In this document: positions 33,862 through 41,642 of the stretch, one piece after another
Layout of the letters: each line of letters starts with the position of its first letter
Position numbering within the stretch: position 1 is the first letter of the stretch
From: Fibrobacter sp.
Lineage (GTDB): Bacteria; Fibrobacterota; Fibrobacteria; Fibrobacterales; Fibrobacteraceae
Direction of reading: 5' to 3'
Length of the DNA stretch: 62,843 nucleotides
Assembly (NCBI GenBank): GCA_017615055.1
Contig: JAGAAW010000043.1
Coordinates: 1 to 62,843 of the forward strand
Made by a program: the position numbers and the translations under genes
Notes under the pieces: generated by a model
Told to the model about the DNA's origin: nothing
The model's input: only the letters and a program-made list of their open reading frames with translations
The model's database searches: none

Positions 33862-33925
33862 ATTTATTCCTCATATTTGATTTTTTACTTGTTTTTACGG
33901 AATAGATATGCTAAATTAATACCTA

Positions 33926-33950
33926 CGTTAGTCGCTAACTAGGATTTGCT
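33926..33950. repeat. direct repeat / dyad, copy 1
   Basis: CGTTAGTCGCTAACT followed by AGGATTTGCT contains the inverted repeat GTTAG-TCG-CTAAC. It is matched exactly 1000 bp away at 34926-34950. It could be an operator of each downstream gene or a boundary of the toxin cassette. Confidence 0.55.
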
Positions 33951-34014
33951 TTAGCATATCTGGGATTGGACTCAAGCAGGATTGTTCGCAGCAACCTTCT
34001 TGGGTCCTTTCTTT

Positions 34015-34335
34015 TTATTGAATCGCCAATTCAGCGAATTTTATGCTAGATTCAATAGACTTCCTCTCCTCTTCAGGCAGTTTGTCATGAATTCTATGAA
34101 GCGCTTCTACAAAATCCTTCGACTGAGTTTTAGCAGCGATGTCGTCAAACACCTCACTGACCCAGCATATCTCATCTGCAGTCGCTTCATTTTCCAAGAA
34201 AGCGATTGATGACACAATATCTTCTGAAAGAAAATTTGTCAAATTCTCCCAAGCGGTCGTATCACCCGCTACGATAAAATTGTCATTGTCAATTCGTTCT
34301 TGAATCAACCTTTTAAATTTATTTTTGTCAAACAT
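34015..34335 (-). CDS. small acidic protein, presumed immunity to the EndoU toxin
   Basis: 106 aa, helical and acidic (LTNFLSEDIVSSIAFLENEATADEICW, VFDDIAAK). No family recognised. It starts 9 nt after the EndoU gene with an AGGAG site, the normal order and size for an immunity gene after a polymorphic toxin. Function is inferred from context only. Confidence 0.7.
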   Translation of the reverse strand: MFDKNKFKRLIQERIDNDNFIVAGDTTAWENLTNFLSEDIVSSIAFLENEATADEICWVSEVFDDIAAKTQSKDFVEALHRIHDKLPEEERKSIESSIKFAELAIQ

Positions 34336-34344
34336 ATTTATCTC

Positions 34345-34812
34345 CTATGGTTGATAACTATCGGGAAATACTGTCGCAATTTGCCCATGAGTCTTGATTA
34401 CACCTATGCGGACACCCTTGAATGTACCGTACATAATCTTCCCATCTGGAACATTACGGTTCCTGTGCAACTGAGCAACGTGTTCCCCAGCTCGTTTAAT
34501 GGTCTTTTCACTCCATGATGCTGGGAACCATGACTGACCTATTCCTGAGCGTTTTGCCCTTTCTTTGTGGCTAGGAATGTTCCCGACACGAACGCCGTTG
34601 GAATACACCTTCACAATATTATATGGAATGCCGTATTTATCAAGAAGATCCATTCCTTTTTGTCCATGACCGCCACCTGCAAGCTTCAAAAGTTCAGTTG
34701 ATTTCTGTGGCTTTGTGAATTTTCCCTCCGATGCGTGTACCAGCGAGAACTGGCTCATGGTTCTGGCGCTACCCTTGGTATTCATGTAGCGACCTGGTTT
34801 AGTGGTTCCCAT
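34345..34812 (-). CDS. EndoU-type RNase toxin domain protein
   Basis: 155 aa from the ATG after AAAGGAGG; an upstream ATG would add nine unsupported residues. The sequence HASEGKF, GGGHGQKGMDLLDKYGIP, YSNGVRVGNIPSHKERAK, SWFPASWSEKTIKRAGEHV, YGTFKGVRIGVI and ATVFPDSYQP follows the bacterial EndoU (polymorphic toxin) pattern with its catalytic His regions. EndoU toxins cleave RNA, often tRNA, in target cells. No delivery domain (Rhs, CdiA, LXG) is present, so it is either an orphan module or released by another route. It is paired with a presumed immunity gene. Confidence 0.75.
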   Translation of the reverse strand: MGTTKPGRYMNTKGSARTMSQFSLVHASEGKFTKPQKSTELLKLAGGGHGQKGMDLLDKYGIPYNIVKVYSNGVRVGNIPSHKERAKRSGIGQSWFPASWSEKTIKRAGEHVAQLHRNRNVPDGKIMYGTFKGVRIGVIKTHGQIATVFPDSYQP

Positions 34813-34925
34813 ATTGCACCTCCTTTGCGGAGAATACAATACAGATTAACATGTTCAAGTTTTGCCTTGACATAAAACTCCTTGCCACAACCGTGGCCGA
34901 AAAATGTTCTACATCAAGACAAACC

Positions 34926-34950
34926 CGTTAATCGCTAACTTGGACTTGCT
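34926..34950. repeat. direct repeat / dyad, copy 2
   Basis: CGTTAATCGCTAACT followed by TGGACTTGCT; 22 of 25 positions match copy 1 at 33926-33950. Confidence 0.55.
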
Positions 34951-35015
34951 GATGTATTACTCAATAGCAGTTTTCGCAGAACTGCCGTTAGTCAATCACG
35001 CAATTTCATGGTTTT

Positions 35016-35552
35016 CTACACAATCCACCTCCCTTGCATTTTCCCTATTCTTGTTTTTGCAGCGCCATAAGTGACCCCGCATTCATCTGAAATCTGCTTG
35101 TAATTCATCCCTTGAACAAGATCGTAATCCATCAAGAATTCTGACGCAAATGTATCTGCTTGCCACTCAGGATCTTCGAACTTCGGAATGCTTTCGCCGG
35201 GGCTCAATCTGCAAAGGGCTACACGGTTAGGACCATGTAAGATAAAATGCCCTACTTCGTGCATAATGGTAAAACGAGCTCGACCATCTCCATTACAAGC
35301 AGCTACATATACATCCTGCCGTATTTCAACTTTTTTTGCGTTAGAAAATGTAACGCCCTCTTCCGTCATGGTGTAATCCGGTACAATTTCCCATTGGAAA
35401 TCTGGAAATAGTTTTTCCATGATCCATTCAAAGAAACAGCATACGGGAACTTTGTAAGTTTGTTCCAGGCCACATTTCCTTCGAATCATTTTGGCTAGTT
35501 CACGTATATCACGTCTTGACATGCCTTTGGCTCTACGACTTTCGTTTTTCAT
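35016..35552 (-). CDS. ImmA/IrrE-family metallopeptidase
   Basis: 178 aa. Zinc-peptidase motif HEVGH (in ARFTIMHEVGHFILHG) with a downstream acidic residue in WQADTFASEF, which is the ImmA/IrrE signature. Such proteins cleave an adjacent XRE repressor to derepress mobile elements or stress genes. It overlaps the XRE gene by 4 nt. The substrate is presumably that repressor. Confidence 0.92.
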   Translation of the reverse strand: MKNESRRAKGMSRRDIRELAKMIRRKCGLEQTYKVPVCCFFEWIMEKLFPDFQWEIVPDYTMTEEGVTFSNAKKVEIRQDVYVAACNGDGRARFTIMHEVGHFILHGPNRVALCRLSPGESIPKFEDPEWQADTFASEFLMDYDLVQGMNYKQISDECGVTYGAAKTRIGKMQGRWIV

Positions 35553-35908
35553 TTCTTCTCCTTATCCAATATTTTTAGAATTTCTGCGATATCACTATCG
35601 GGCATAGAATCCAGCTTGCGTGCAAAAGCGATTGCCAGATTCCTTTGATTATCCTGCAATTCGTTTAATCCGATGTCAACCTTGTTATTGGAATCAAAAT
35701 AGGCGTCCTTCATATTTGCTGTTTGTTCGTCTGAAAGTCCATACAAACCAACAATCTTATCAAGCCAGCCTTCGGGAATCTTGCGTTTTCCGTTTTCTAC
35801 TCCGGAAAGAAATGCTGGCGATACATGCAACTTTGATGCCATATCAAGTAGCAATTCACCAACGTCCATCCTTAGATTCCTTAAAAATTTCCCGAACGAT
35901 GTTACCAT
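35549..35908 (-). CDS. XRE-family helix-turn-helix regulator
   Basis: 119 aa from the ATG after AAGGAG; 19 upstream in-frame codons are rejected. The HTH is MASKLHVSPAFLSGVENGKRKIP. The C-terminal half is helical and probably dimerising. It is coupled to the ImmA peptidase. Upstream, TTGACT, a 17-nt spacer and TATATT form a clean promoter, with a perfect inverted repeat next to the -35 that is a likely self-operator. Confidence 0.9.
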   Translation of the reverse strand: MVTSFGKFLRNLRMDVGELLLDMASKLHVSPAFLSGVENGKRKIPEGWLDKIVGLYGLSDEQTANMKDAYFDSNNKVDIGLNELQDNQRNLAIAFARKLDSMPDSDIAEILKILDKEKK

Positions 35909-35979
35909 TTTGAATCTCCTTGAGTGTGGTTGAGGTACGAATAAATATAACACCTCTTGCGGCAAAAGTCAATAGATTT

Positions 35980-35996
35980 AGTTAATAAAATTAACT
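35980..35996 (-). promoter_or_regulatory. inverted repeat upstream of the XRE promoter
   Basis: AGTTAA-N5-TTAACT, 7 nt upstream of -35 TTGACT (35967-35972); the -10 TATATT is at 35944-35949. Candidate binding site for the XRE protein. Confidence 0.6.
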
Positions 35997-36085
35997 TTTT
36001 TAGTTCATCTTTGGCTTTTTTGAGCGATTCTGGGCTTTTAAAGCCCATTTCCGGCCTCAATATTATATATTACCATCGACATAGC

Positions 36086-36255
36086 CCCGGACCGAATGGT
36101 TCGGAGCGACCGGAATTTTTGAGATTCGTCTCTTATTCTCTAGTCTGAAACTACCACTTTCAATCTACACGAGGATAAGACGAACGCTCACGTCCCATCT
36201 GGGGCGTGGGTCGTTTGTGCTTATTGTGTAGAAGGGTGTGGTAGCCCGCAGACTA
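36086..36255 (+). ncRNA. candidate structured RNA with a 115-nt imperfect hairpin
   Basis: Downstream of a TATATT-like box (36063-36073) come a CCGAA/TTCGG hairpin, a GAGA-TTCG-TCTC tetraloop hairpin (36121-36132), and a long helix: TAGTCTG/CAGACTA (36141-36147 with 36249-36255), CTACCAC/GTGGTAG, CTACAC/GTGTAG, ATAAG/CTTAT and a 17-bp tip capped by ATCT (36197-36200). That is about 42 pairs with regular internal loops. No protein frame fits. A CCTTTTTGTTTT run at 36278-36288 may end it. Class not recognised; it lies just before the restriction-modification gene. Strand is assigned from the promoter and U-run. Confidence 0.55.
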
Positions 36256-36347
36256 GATAGGCACTGCGACTCCACGCCTTTTTGTTTTGGCATAAAGCAC
36301 AAGTGCATCCAATAAGAACTTATCTCACAGATAAGGATGCACATAAT

Positions 36348-39188
36348 ATGCTGACACCAAAAGAACAACAAAGAGCCGCAAAGAAATTTTCCACCACATG
36401 GAAAAATAAGGGATACGAAAAAGGCGAATGTCAAAAGTTTTGGTGTGATTTACTTTGCAACGTTTTCGGCGTAAAAGATTTTTCCGAATTTATAAGATTT
36501 GAAGACAAGGTTCTTCTAGATCACGCAGCTTTTGCGGATGGATATATCCCGTCTACAAAAGTATTAATAGAACAAAAAAGTATAGATAAAGATCTAAACG
36601 AACCTATAAAGCAATCTGACGGATCTTTTTTAGATCCCTTTGAACAAGCTCGCAGATATATTATAGGCCGAAAGTTTTCTGAACATCCTAGATGGATAGT
36701 AACATGTAATTTCAAATCATTTTTTGTCTATGACATGGATAATCTTGAAAAACCGCACGAAGAAATTTTATTAGAAAACATTGAAAAAGAATACAACAGG
36801 CTTTCCTTTCTCGTTAACAACGAAAATATTCACCTAAACAAAGAATTTGAAGTTTCAGTAAAAGCTGGCGACATCATTGGAAAAATTTACGACCTAATAC
36901 TCGCCCAATATCATGATGCGAAGGATCCTAGCCCCGCAACATTAAAAAGTCTCAATATGCTTTGCGTTCGTTTGGTCTTCTGCCTTTATGCGGAAGACGC
37001 AGGAATATTTGGAAGTAAGTCTATTTTTGGCGATTATCTATCACAGTTTGACGCAAAACATTTACGTAATGCACTGTTAGAATTATTCCATGTACTAGAT
37101 CAAGACCCAAACAAAGGCGAGCGAGACGAATACCTTGACCCAGCCCTTGCCGCATTTCCTTATGTAAACGGAGGATTGTTTACTGAAGAAGACGCCACAA
37201 TTCCGCAACTGACTGAAGAGATAAAGGATTTATTGGTAAAACACGCTTCCAACGATTTTGATTGGTCGGACATTAGTCCGACAATATTTGGAGCAATTTT
37301 TGAAAGCACTTTAAATCCCGAAACCCGTCGAGAAGGAGGGATGCACTATACTAGTATTGAAAACATACATAAAGTCATCGACCCCTTATTCCTTGACGAT
37401 TTAAAAAATGAATTCAATACAATAAAGAGTTCTCCAACTAGAAAGGATCAATTGAAAAAGATTAGTCTTTTCCAAGACAAACTGCACTTACTAAGATTCT
37501 TTGACCCGGCCTGTGGGAGTGGAAACTTTCTTACAGAAACTTATTTGTGTTTGCGTCGTCTAGAAAATGAATGTCTAAAAATTGTATTTGACGATCACAC
37601 TCGATTTGACATTTTTGACGATTCATTATTTGTAAGCATCCATCAATTCTACGGAATAGAAATAAATGACTTTGCGACTGTGGTTGCAAAAACGGCTTTA
37701 TGGATTGCCGAAAATCAGATGTTAGCAGAGACCTCTAACATTATACAAAAAGATCTTGATTCGCTGCCTTTGAAGAGTTATGCCAACATTATCGAAGGCA
37801 ACGCCCTAACCACAGATTGGAATGCGGTTGTTAAGAAAGACGAATTGACCTATATCATAGGGAACCCTCCATTTGTAGGAGCATCCAAATGCAATGCAAC
37901 ACAAAAATCTGAAATTGTAAACCTTTTCGGAAAAATAAAACTTTCAAATTCAATGGATTATGTCGCGGGATGGTACTACAAGGCAGCCGAATTCATTCAA
38001 AATACAAATATAAAATGCGCCCTTGTATCAACAAATTCAATTTCTCAAGGTGAGCAGGTCGCACCCATCTGGAGAACTCTTCTCGATAAATTTAACATTC
38101 AAATAGACTATGCCTATAGAACATTCCGCTGGGATAGCGAAAGCAATTTGAAAGCGCATGTTCACTGTGTAATTATCGGTTTCTCCGTAAATCATTCAGA
38201 GGACAATTCCAATAAAAGAACAAAAAAGATTTATTTAAAAGATGGCTCTATTATAGAGGCAAAGAATATCTGCCCTTATTTGATAGATTCGTACAATTTT
38301 TTAATCGATAGCCGTGGAAAACCATTGTGCGACGTCCCTGAAATACGTTTGGGAAATAAAGCTACGGGAAAAGGTTTTATTCTCTCTGCTGAAGAACGAA
38401 CGCAAATACTAAAGAAGGATCCTTCTGTAGAAAGATTCATCAAACAATATGTCGGCGCAGATGAATATATCAACGGAACGATTCGTTATTGTTTGTGGTT
38501 AAAAGATTCAACACCTGCAGATCGGACAAAACCTGTTATACTCAAACAACTAGAAAAGGTGAAGGAATACCGGCAGAAAAGTACCGCTGAAGAAACAAGA
38601 AAAAAGGCAGATACGCCCCATCTTTTCTTCTTTATTTCTCAACCAACCGAAGAATACATTCTAATTCCTAGTACTTCATCGGAAAATAGACAATATGTAC
38701 CAATGGGCTTTGTTTCGCCTGATATCATAGCATCGAACGCAACATCAATAATATCCAATGCATCTCTTTATCATTTTGGCATTCTTTCATCAAATGTTCA
38801 TATGGCCTGGATGCGCGTTATTGGCGGTAGAATGAAATCAGATTATCGATACACGGGCAATGTTGTTTACAACACATTCCCATGGCCAAATCCAACATCA
38901 AAACAGCAAAAGCGCATTGAAGAGACTGCTCAAATGATTTTAGATGCTCGAGCGAAGTATCCAGAATCATGCTTAGCCGATCAATATAATGAAATTGGGA
39001 TGTCCGAAGAACTACGTAAGGCCCATAAAGAAAATGACAAAGCCGTTATGGCTGCTTATGGCTTTTCTGATAAAGATTTTTCAGACACCAAATGTGTCAT
39101 AAAACTTTATGAATTATATGCGGACCTTATTTCAAACGAATTAGAGTCTAAACACCCTAAAAAAGAGACGAAAAAACGCAAGAAGTAG
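36348..39188 (+). CDS. MmeI-like type IIL restriction-modification enzyme
   Basis: 946 aa from the ATG preceded by AAGGA; 22 upstream in-frame codons are rejected. The N-terminal nuclease has the PD-(D/E)XK pair in VLIEQKS (Glu75, Lys77). A helical spacer leads to the methyltransferase with motif I FDPACGSGNF and motif IV GNPPFVGA (gamma-type adenine methylation). The C-terminus is the target-recognition domain. One polypeptide both cuts and methylates, so no separate partner is needed. Length matches MmeI (about 920). The gene is conspicuously AT-rich against its neighbours, with many AAA/AAT codons, suggesting recent transfer. Confidence 0.9.
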   Translation: MLTPKEQQRAAKKFSTTWKNKGYEKGECQKFWCDLLCNVFGVKDFSEFIRFEDKVLLDHAAFADGYIPSTKVLIEQKSIDKDLNEPIKQSDGSFLDPFEQARRYIIGRKFSEHPRWIVTCNFKSFFVYDMDNLEKPHEEILLENIEKEYNRLSFLVNNENIHLNKEFEVSVKAGDIIGKIYDLILAQYHDAKDPSPATLKSLNMLCVRLVFCLYAEDAGIFGSKSIFGDYLSQFDAKHLRNALLELFHVLDQDPNKGERDEYLDPALAAFPYVNGGLFTEEDATIPQLTEEIKDLLVKHASNDFDWSDISPTIFGAIFESTLNPETRREGGMHYTSIENIHKVIDPLFLDDLKNEFNTIKSSPTRKDQLKKISLFQDKLHLLRFFDPACGSGNFLTETYLCLRRLENECLKIVFDDHTRFDIFDDSLFVSIHQFYGIEINDFATVVAKTALWIAENQMLAETSNIIQKDLDSLPLKSYANIIEGNALTTDWNAVVKKDELTYIIGNPPFVGASKCNATQKSEIVNLFGKIKLSNSMDYVAGWYYKAAEFIQNTNIKCALVSTNSISQGEQVAPIWRTLLDKFNIQIDYAYRTFRWDSESNLKAHVHCVIIGFSVNHSEDNSNKRTKKIYLKDGSIIEAKNICPYLIDSYNFLIDSRGKPLCDVPEIRLGNKATGKGFILSAEERTQILKKDPSVERFIKQYVGADEYINGTIRYCLWLKDSTPADRTKPVILKQLEKVKEYRQKSTAEETRKKADTPHLFFFISQPTEEYILIPSTSSENRQYVPMGFVSPDIIASNATSIISNASLYHFGILSSNVHMAWMRVIGGRMKSDYRYTGNVVYNTFPWPNPTSKQQKRIEETAQMILDARAKYPESCLADQYNEIGMSEELRKAHKENDKAVMAAYGFSDKDFSDTKCVIKLYELYADLISNELESKHPKKETKKRKK

Positions 39189-39248
39189 CACAGGCGTTGC
39201 GGGACAAAAATCTTAAACCCCGCTATGCATCGACACACTAAACATAAC

Positions 39249-39271
39249 AAAAAAGGGTAGTAACACTACCC
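39249..39271 (-). terminator. terminator of operator-c operon
   Basis: GGGTAGT-AAC-ACTACCC with TTTTTTG on the minus strand side, 9 nt after the last gene. Confidence 0.75.
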
Positions 39272-39279
39272 CTCAAAAA

Positions 39280-40158
39280 TCACCCTCTATCCCTCGCGAC
39301 CATCTGCAGCACGGTCACGGTTTTCGGGGCGTAGCACTGTTTCAGGGTCTTTATCAAGTCATTGATTGTATCGCTAGCGCCACCCATCGGATGGCCCAGA
39401 ATCAAGACGTGCCGTCCATTTATCTTGTTGGCGTCTTCCGCCCAGAATTCCTTGCAGTGTTTCAGCGTAAGGTCCACGGCGTCGCGGACATCCTTGTCCA
39501 ATATGGTATTCCTATCAAAGAGCCCATCAATCTCTTCACCCACCGTCGGCCCCAGCTTGTGAAAGACCTCGTTAAAGTCACGACCGTAGAGCGCCCTTAT
39601 CTTCGAGTCGCCATCGTCAATCGCATCGTACACCTGCGTAGGGCATAACGCATGGATTCTCCCCTCGATTAGGCGCCCGTTACTGGACAAGCCCTCATCC
39701 GCCTTGACGAGAATTCTCTCTGCAATGAAGTTGTAGCACATGTTGCCTTCCGGAATAATCACCGTAACTTCCTTGGAGTGGGCATTCATGTATTTCTCGA
39801 TGACGGAGTCGAACAGCTTCTCGACGAAATCCATGAGCTCAAAGTCCTTGAAGGCCCAATTATTTATGCCTTTCCACGCATATATCAAACGATACACGTC
39901 AAAGAGATGGACGAATTTTCCCTTGAAAATGGACCACACGGGAACATCGCCCAGTTCGGAATAGTCAACCATCGGCGTGTATTCGGGAATCTCGTAATCA
40001 TCCCGCGCAGGCACAAACGTAATAACCTTGCGACCATAATCGATTTCGAAGCCTTCCTGCTTCTTGACGCCTGTCCACAGTGTTTTGTCGCCTTCGAGGC
40101 GCAACTTCTCTGTCGGCACCACGCGCCAAATCAAAAAACTTGTCATTCTCTTACTCAT
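39280..40158 (-). CDS. divergent phosphoribosyltransferase-like protein
   Basis: 292 aa from the ATG 7 nt after AGGAGG; a 41-codon upstream extension overlaps the previous gene and is rejected. Segments EVTVIIPEGNMCYNFIAERIL and GRHVLILGHPMGGASDTIND, continuing LIKTLKQCYAPKTVTVLQMVAR, copy the layout of a ComF-like PRTase: a strand plus PxxxN, then VLLVDD-TTGAT. But the acidic DD of the PRPP loop is replaced by GHPMGG. It may be a binding-only relative. Last gene of the operator-c operon, overlapping the previous gene by 8 nt. Confidence in the fold is moderate. Confidence 0.6.
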   Translation of the reverse strand: MSKRMTSFLIWRVVPTEKLRLEGDKTLWTGVKKQEGFEIDYGRKVITFVPARDDYEIPEYTPMVDYSELGDVPVWSIFKGKFVHLFDVYRLIYAWKGINNWAFKDFELMDFVEKLFDSVIEKYMNAHSKEVTVIIPEGNMCYNFIAERILVKADEGLSSNGRLIEGRIHALCPTQVYDAIDDGDSKIRALYGRDFNEVFHKLGPTVGEEIDGLFDRNTILDKDVRDAVDLTLKHCKEFWAEDANKINGRHVLILGHPMGGASDTINDLIKTLKQCYAPKTVTVLQMVARDRG

Positions 40159-40813
40159 TGGTGAGCCTCCTGTAATCCGGCATGGGCAAGTCGAGTGGCA
40201 ACATGCGTTTTTCATCGATACCTTCGACTTCGTTGTTGAACGCCCAGATAGCAGTTTGCCAAACATTGTGTACGCCGACACGACTACACCCTTCTATCGG
40301 CGTTTTTAGATATTCGCATAATGTTTCTTTCTCGCGGTCATCCAGAACCCAAATTGACTTGTTATACGACGCGCCCAATTCATATTTCGGCTCCAAGAAA
40401 GATATTCGCGCGCACTTGGTCGCAGGCCCTGGGCGCCAATAATTGTAAAGCATGAAGTATGATTTCTTTTTAGGGCCCATATCAACGTACGCACGGATAT
40501 TGAGATTAAGTTCCCTGCTCCATTCTGCCCCGCATGAGACCATGTTGAATTCCTTGATTTGCAACTTGCCATCGGGTGAATAGACGTTTATCATGCGCTC
40601 GGACTGGTAATCCAAATCGTTATTCAGCGGGAGGAACTGTATGGAATAGCAATAGACGGGGCAAAAGAAATCGCCGTCCTTCACAAATTCCTTCATCTGC
40701 CTCTTGGCATCGCGTAACGTTGTCCAGATTCCAAGATCGTGCTGGACCTTTTCGCCGTCAATGCCATTCGGAAGAATCGTTGCCACCAACTGGTAAATGT
40801 AATCGTTTCGCAT
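40151..40813 (-). CDS. unknown protein of operator-c operon
   Basis: 220 aa, unrecognised. It starts at an ATG 6 nt after family B gene 40820-41623 and overlaps the PRTase-like gene by 8 nt, so it is tightly co-translated. Beta-rich, with an aromatic stretch SYFMLYNYWRPGPATKCARISFLEP and a Cys-containing EFNMVSCGAEW. No membrane segment. Confidence 0.72.
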   Translation of the reverse strand: MRNDYIYQLVATILPNGIDGEKVQHDLGIWTTLRDAKRQMKEFVKDGDFFCPVYCYSIQFLPLNNDLDYQSERMINVYSPDGKLQIKEFNMVSCGAEWSRELNLNIRAYVDMGPKKKSYFMLYNYWRPGPATKCARISFLEPKYELGASYNKSIWVLDDREKETLCEYLKTPIEGCSRVGVHNVWQTAIWAFNNEVEGIDEKRMLPLDLPMPDYRRLTNE

Positions 40814-40819
40814 AAAACC

Positions 40820-41623
40820 TCACTTTCCCTTATTCGCTTCCTGTTTTTCCTTTTCCCTTTTGCGCAGGTATTCCTCTTCTTCCTTTTTCAAAGTCCTCAA
40901 ACACTTGCGAAGTTGCTGTGCGAATTTCTTGGGCACCGGGAGCGAAGGGGGCATCACGTCAACCACTGCGGGGTGGAAATGCCCGAAGCCAATATCGCCA
41001 TCTTTGCCCACAGAATAATCAACGATTGTGTAACCGTCATCAGTATCGTCGGGGTGAATCCATGCAATATCGGGCCCCACCCGCTTGATATATCTCGACC
41101 AGATTTTCTTCATCTGCTTCTTCGTGGCAGGCAAATCCCAGATAATCCCCAGTTTAACAAAATTCTTACGCGCAATCTCGACGATGTCCCCTTCCTTGAA
41201 GGGAATGGTTCTCAGGTCGCGCCCGTAAAAACCGGTATCACCCATTTCATAGTCCTTGCCGTCGTAATGCCGGATACTAGAAACATTGCTTACCTGCCAA
41301 AGCGAGCCATCTTTCAGGTAGCGCCGAATCGTTAGGTAATCGCCGATATGAATCATACATTCCTGCGGCTTTTCCTCGATAACAAAGGTGTACAGGTCTT
41401 CACGATTTTCGCCCGAAATTCTTTTGATACGATTTTCGGCCGCGCGCAAGGTTTGAAAGTAACCGATTTCCGATTCCCAGATATCAATACCTGGGCTGGC
41501 ACCGCCATAGCGTTCAATTTCTTCATCGTCAATACAATACGCTGGCTTGTCATCGTAGCCACGATATTCACAGACATGCAGAATGAACATGCTCTTGAAT
41601 TTGGGTTTAGATTGTTTTGTCAT
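40820..41623 (-). CDS. unknown protein, family B (paralogue of 55222-55827)
   Basis: 267 aa from the ATG after GTGAGG; an 11-residue upstream extension is rejected. It shares with 55222-55827 the order FIL.V.EY, IGYFQTLRAAENRIKRI / VGYFETLRDAEKCIKKI, FVIEEKPQECMI / FVIKEMPRDCLV, IRRYLKDGSLW and FKEGDIVEI...FVKLGII, then LPVPKKFAQQLRKCLR. The KEGD-VEI core resembles a small beta-barrel. The C-terminus is a Lys/Glu coil. Function unknown, but duplication in two operator-driven units ties it to the system. Confidence 0.75.
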   Translation of the reverse strand: MTKQSKPKFKSMFILHVCEYRGYDDKPAYCIDDEEIERYGGASPGIDIWESEIGYFQTLRAAENRIKRISGENREDLYTFVIEEKPQECMIHIGDYLTIRRYLKDGSLWQVSNVSSIRHYDGKDYEMGDTGFYGRDLRTIPFKEGDIVEIARKNFVKLGIIWDLPATKKQMKKIWSRYIKRVGPDIAWIHPDDTDDGYTIVDYSVGKDGDIGFGHFHPAVVDVMPPSLPVPKKFAQQLRKCLRTLKKEEEEYLRKREKEKQEANKGK

Positions 41624-41642
41624 GGCAAACCTCACACTATAT

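Noticed and set aside
34794..34868. 24-codon frame (MSRQNLNMLICIVFSAKEVQ...) before the EndoU gene
   Set aside because: It has an AAGGAG site, but it is short, overlaps the toxin start and shows no further support; it may be a leader peptide but was not annotated.
36141..36255. Integron attC site or retron RNA as explanation of the long hairpin
   Set aside because: No RYYYAAC/GTTRRRY core sites for attC, and no reverse transcriptase nearby for a retron.
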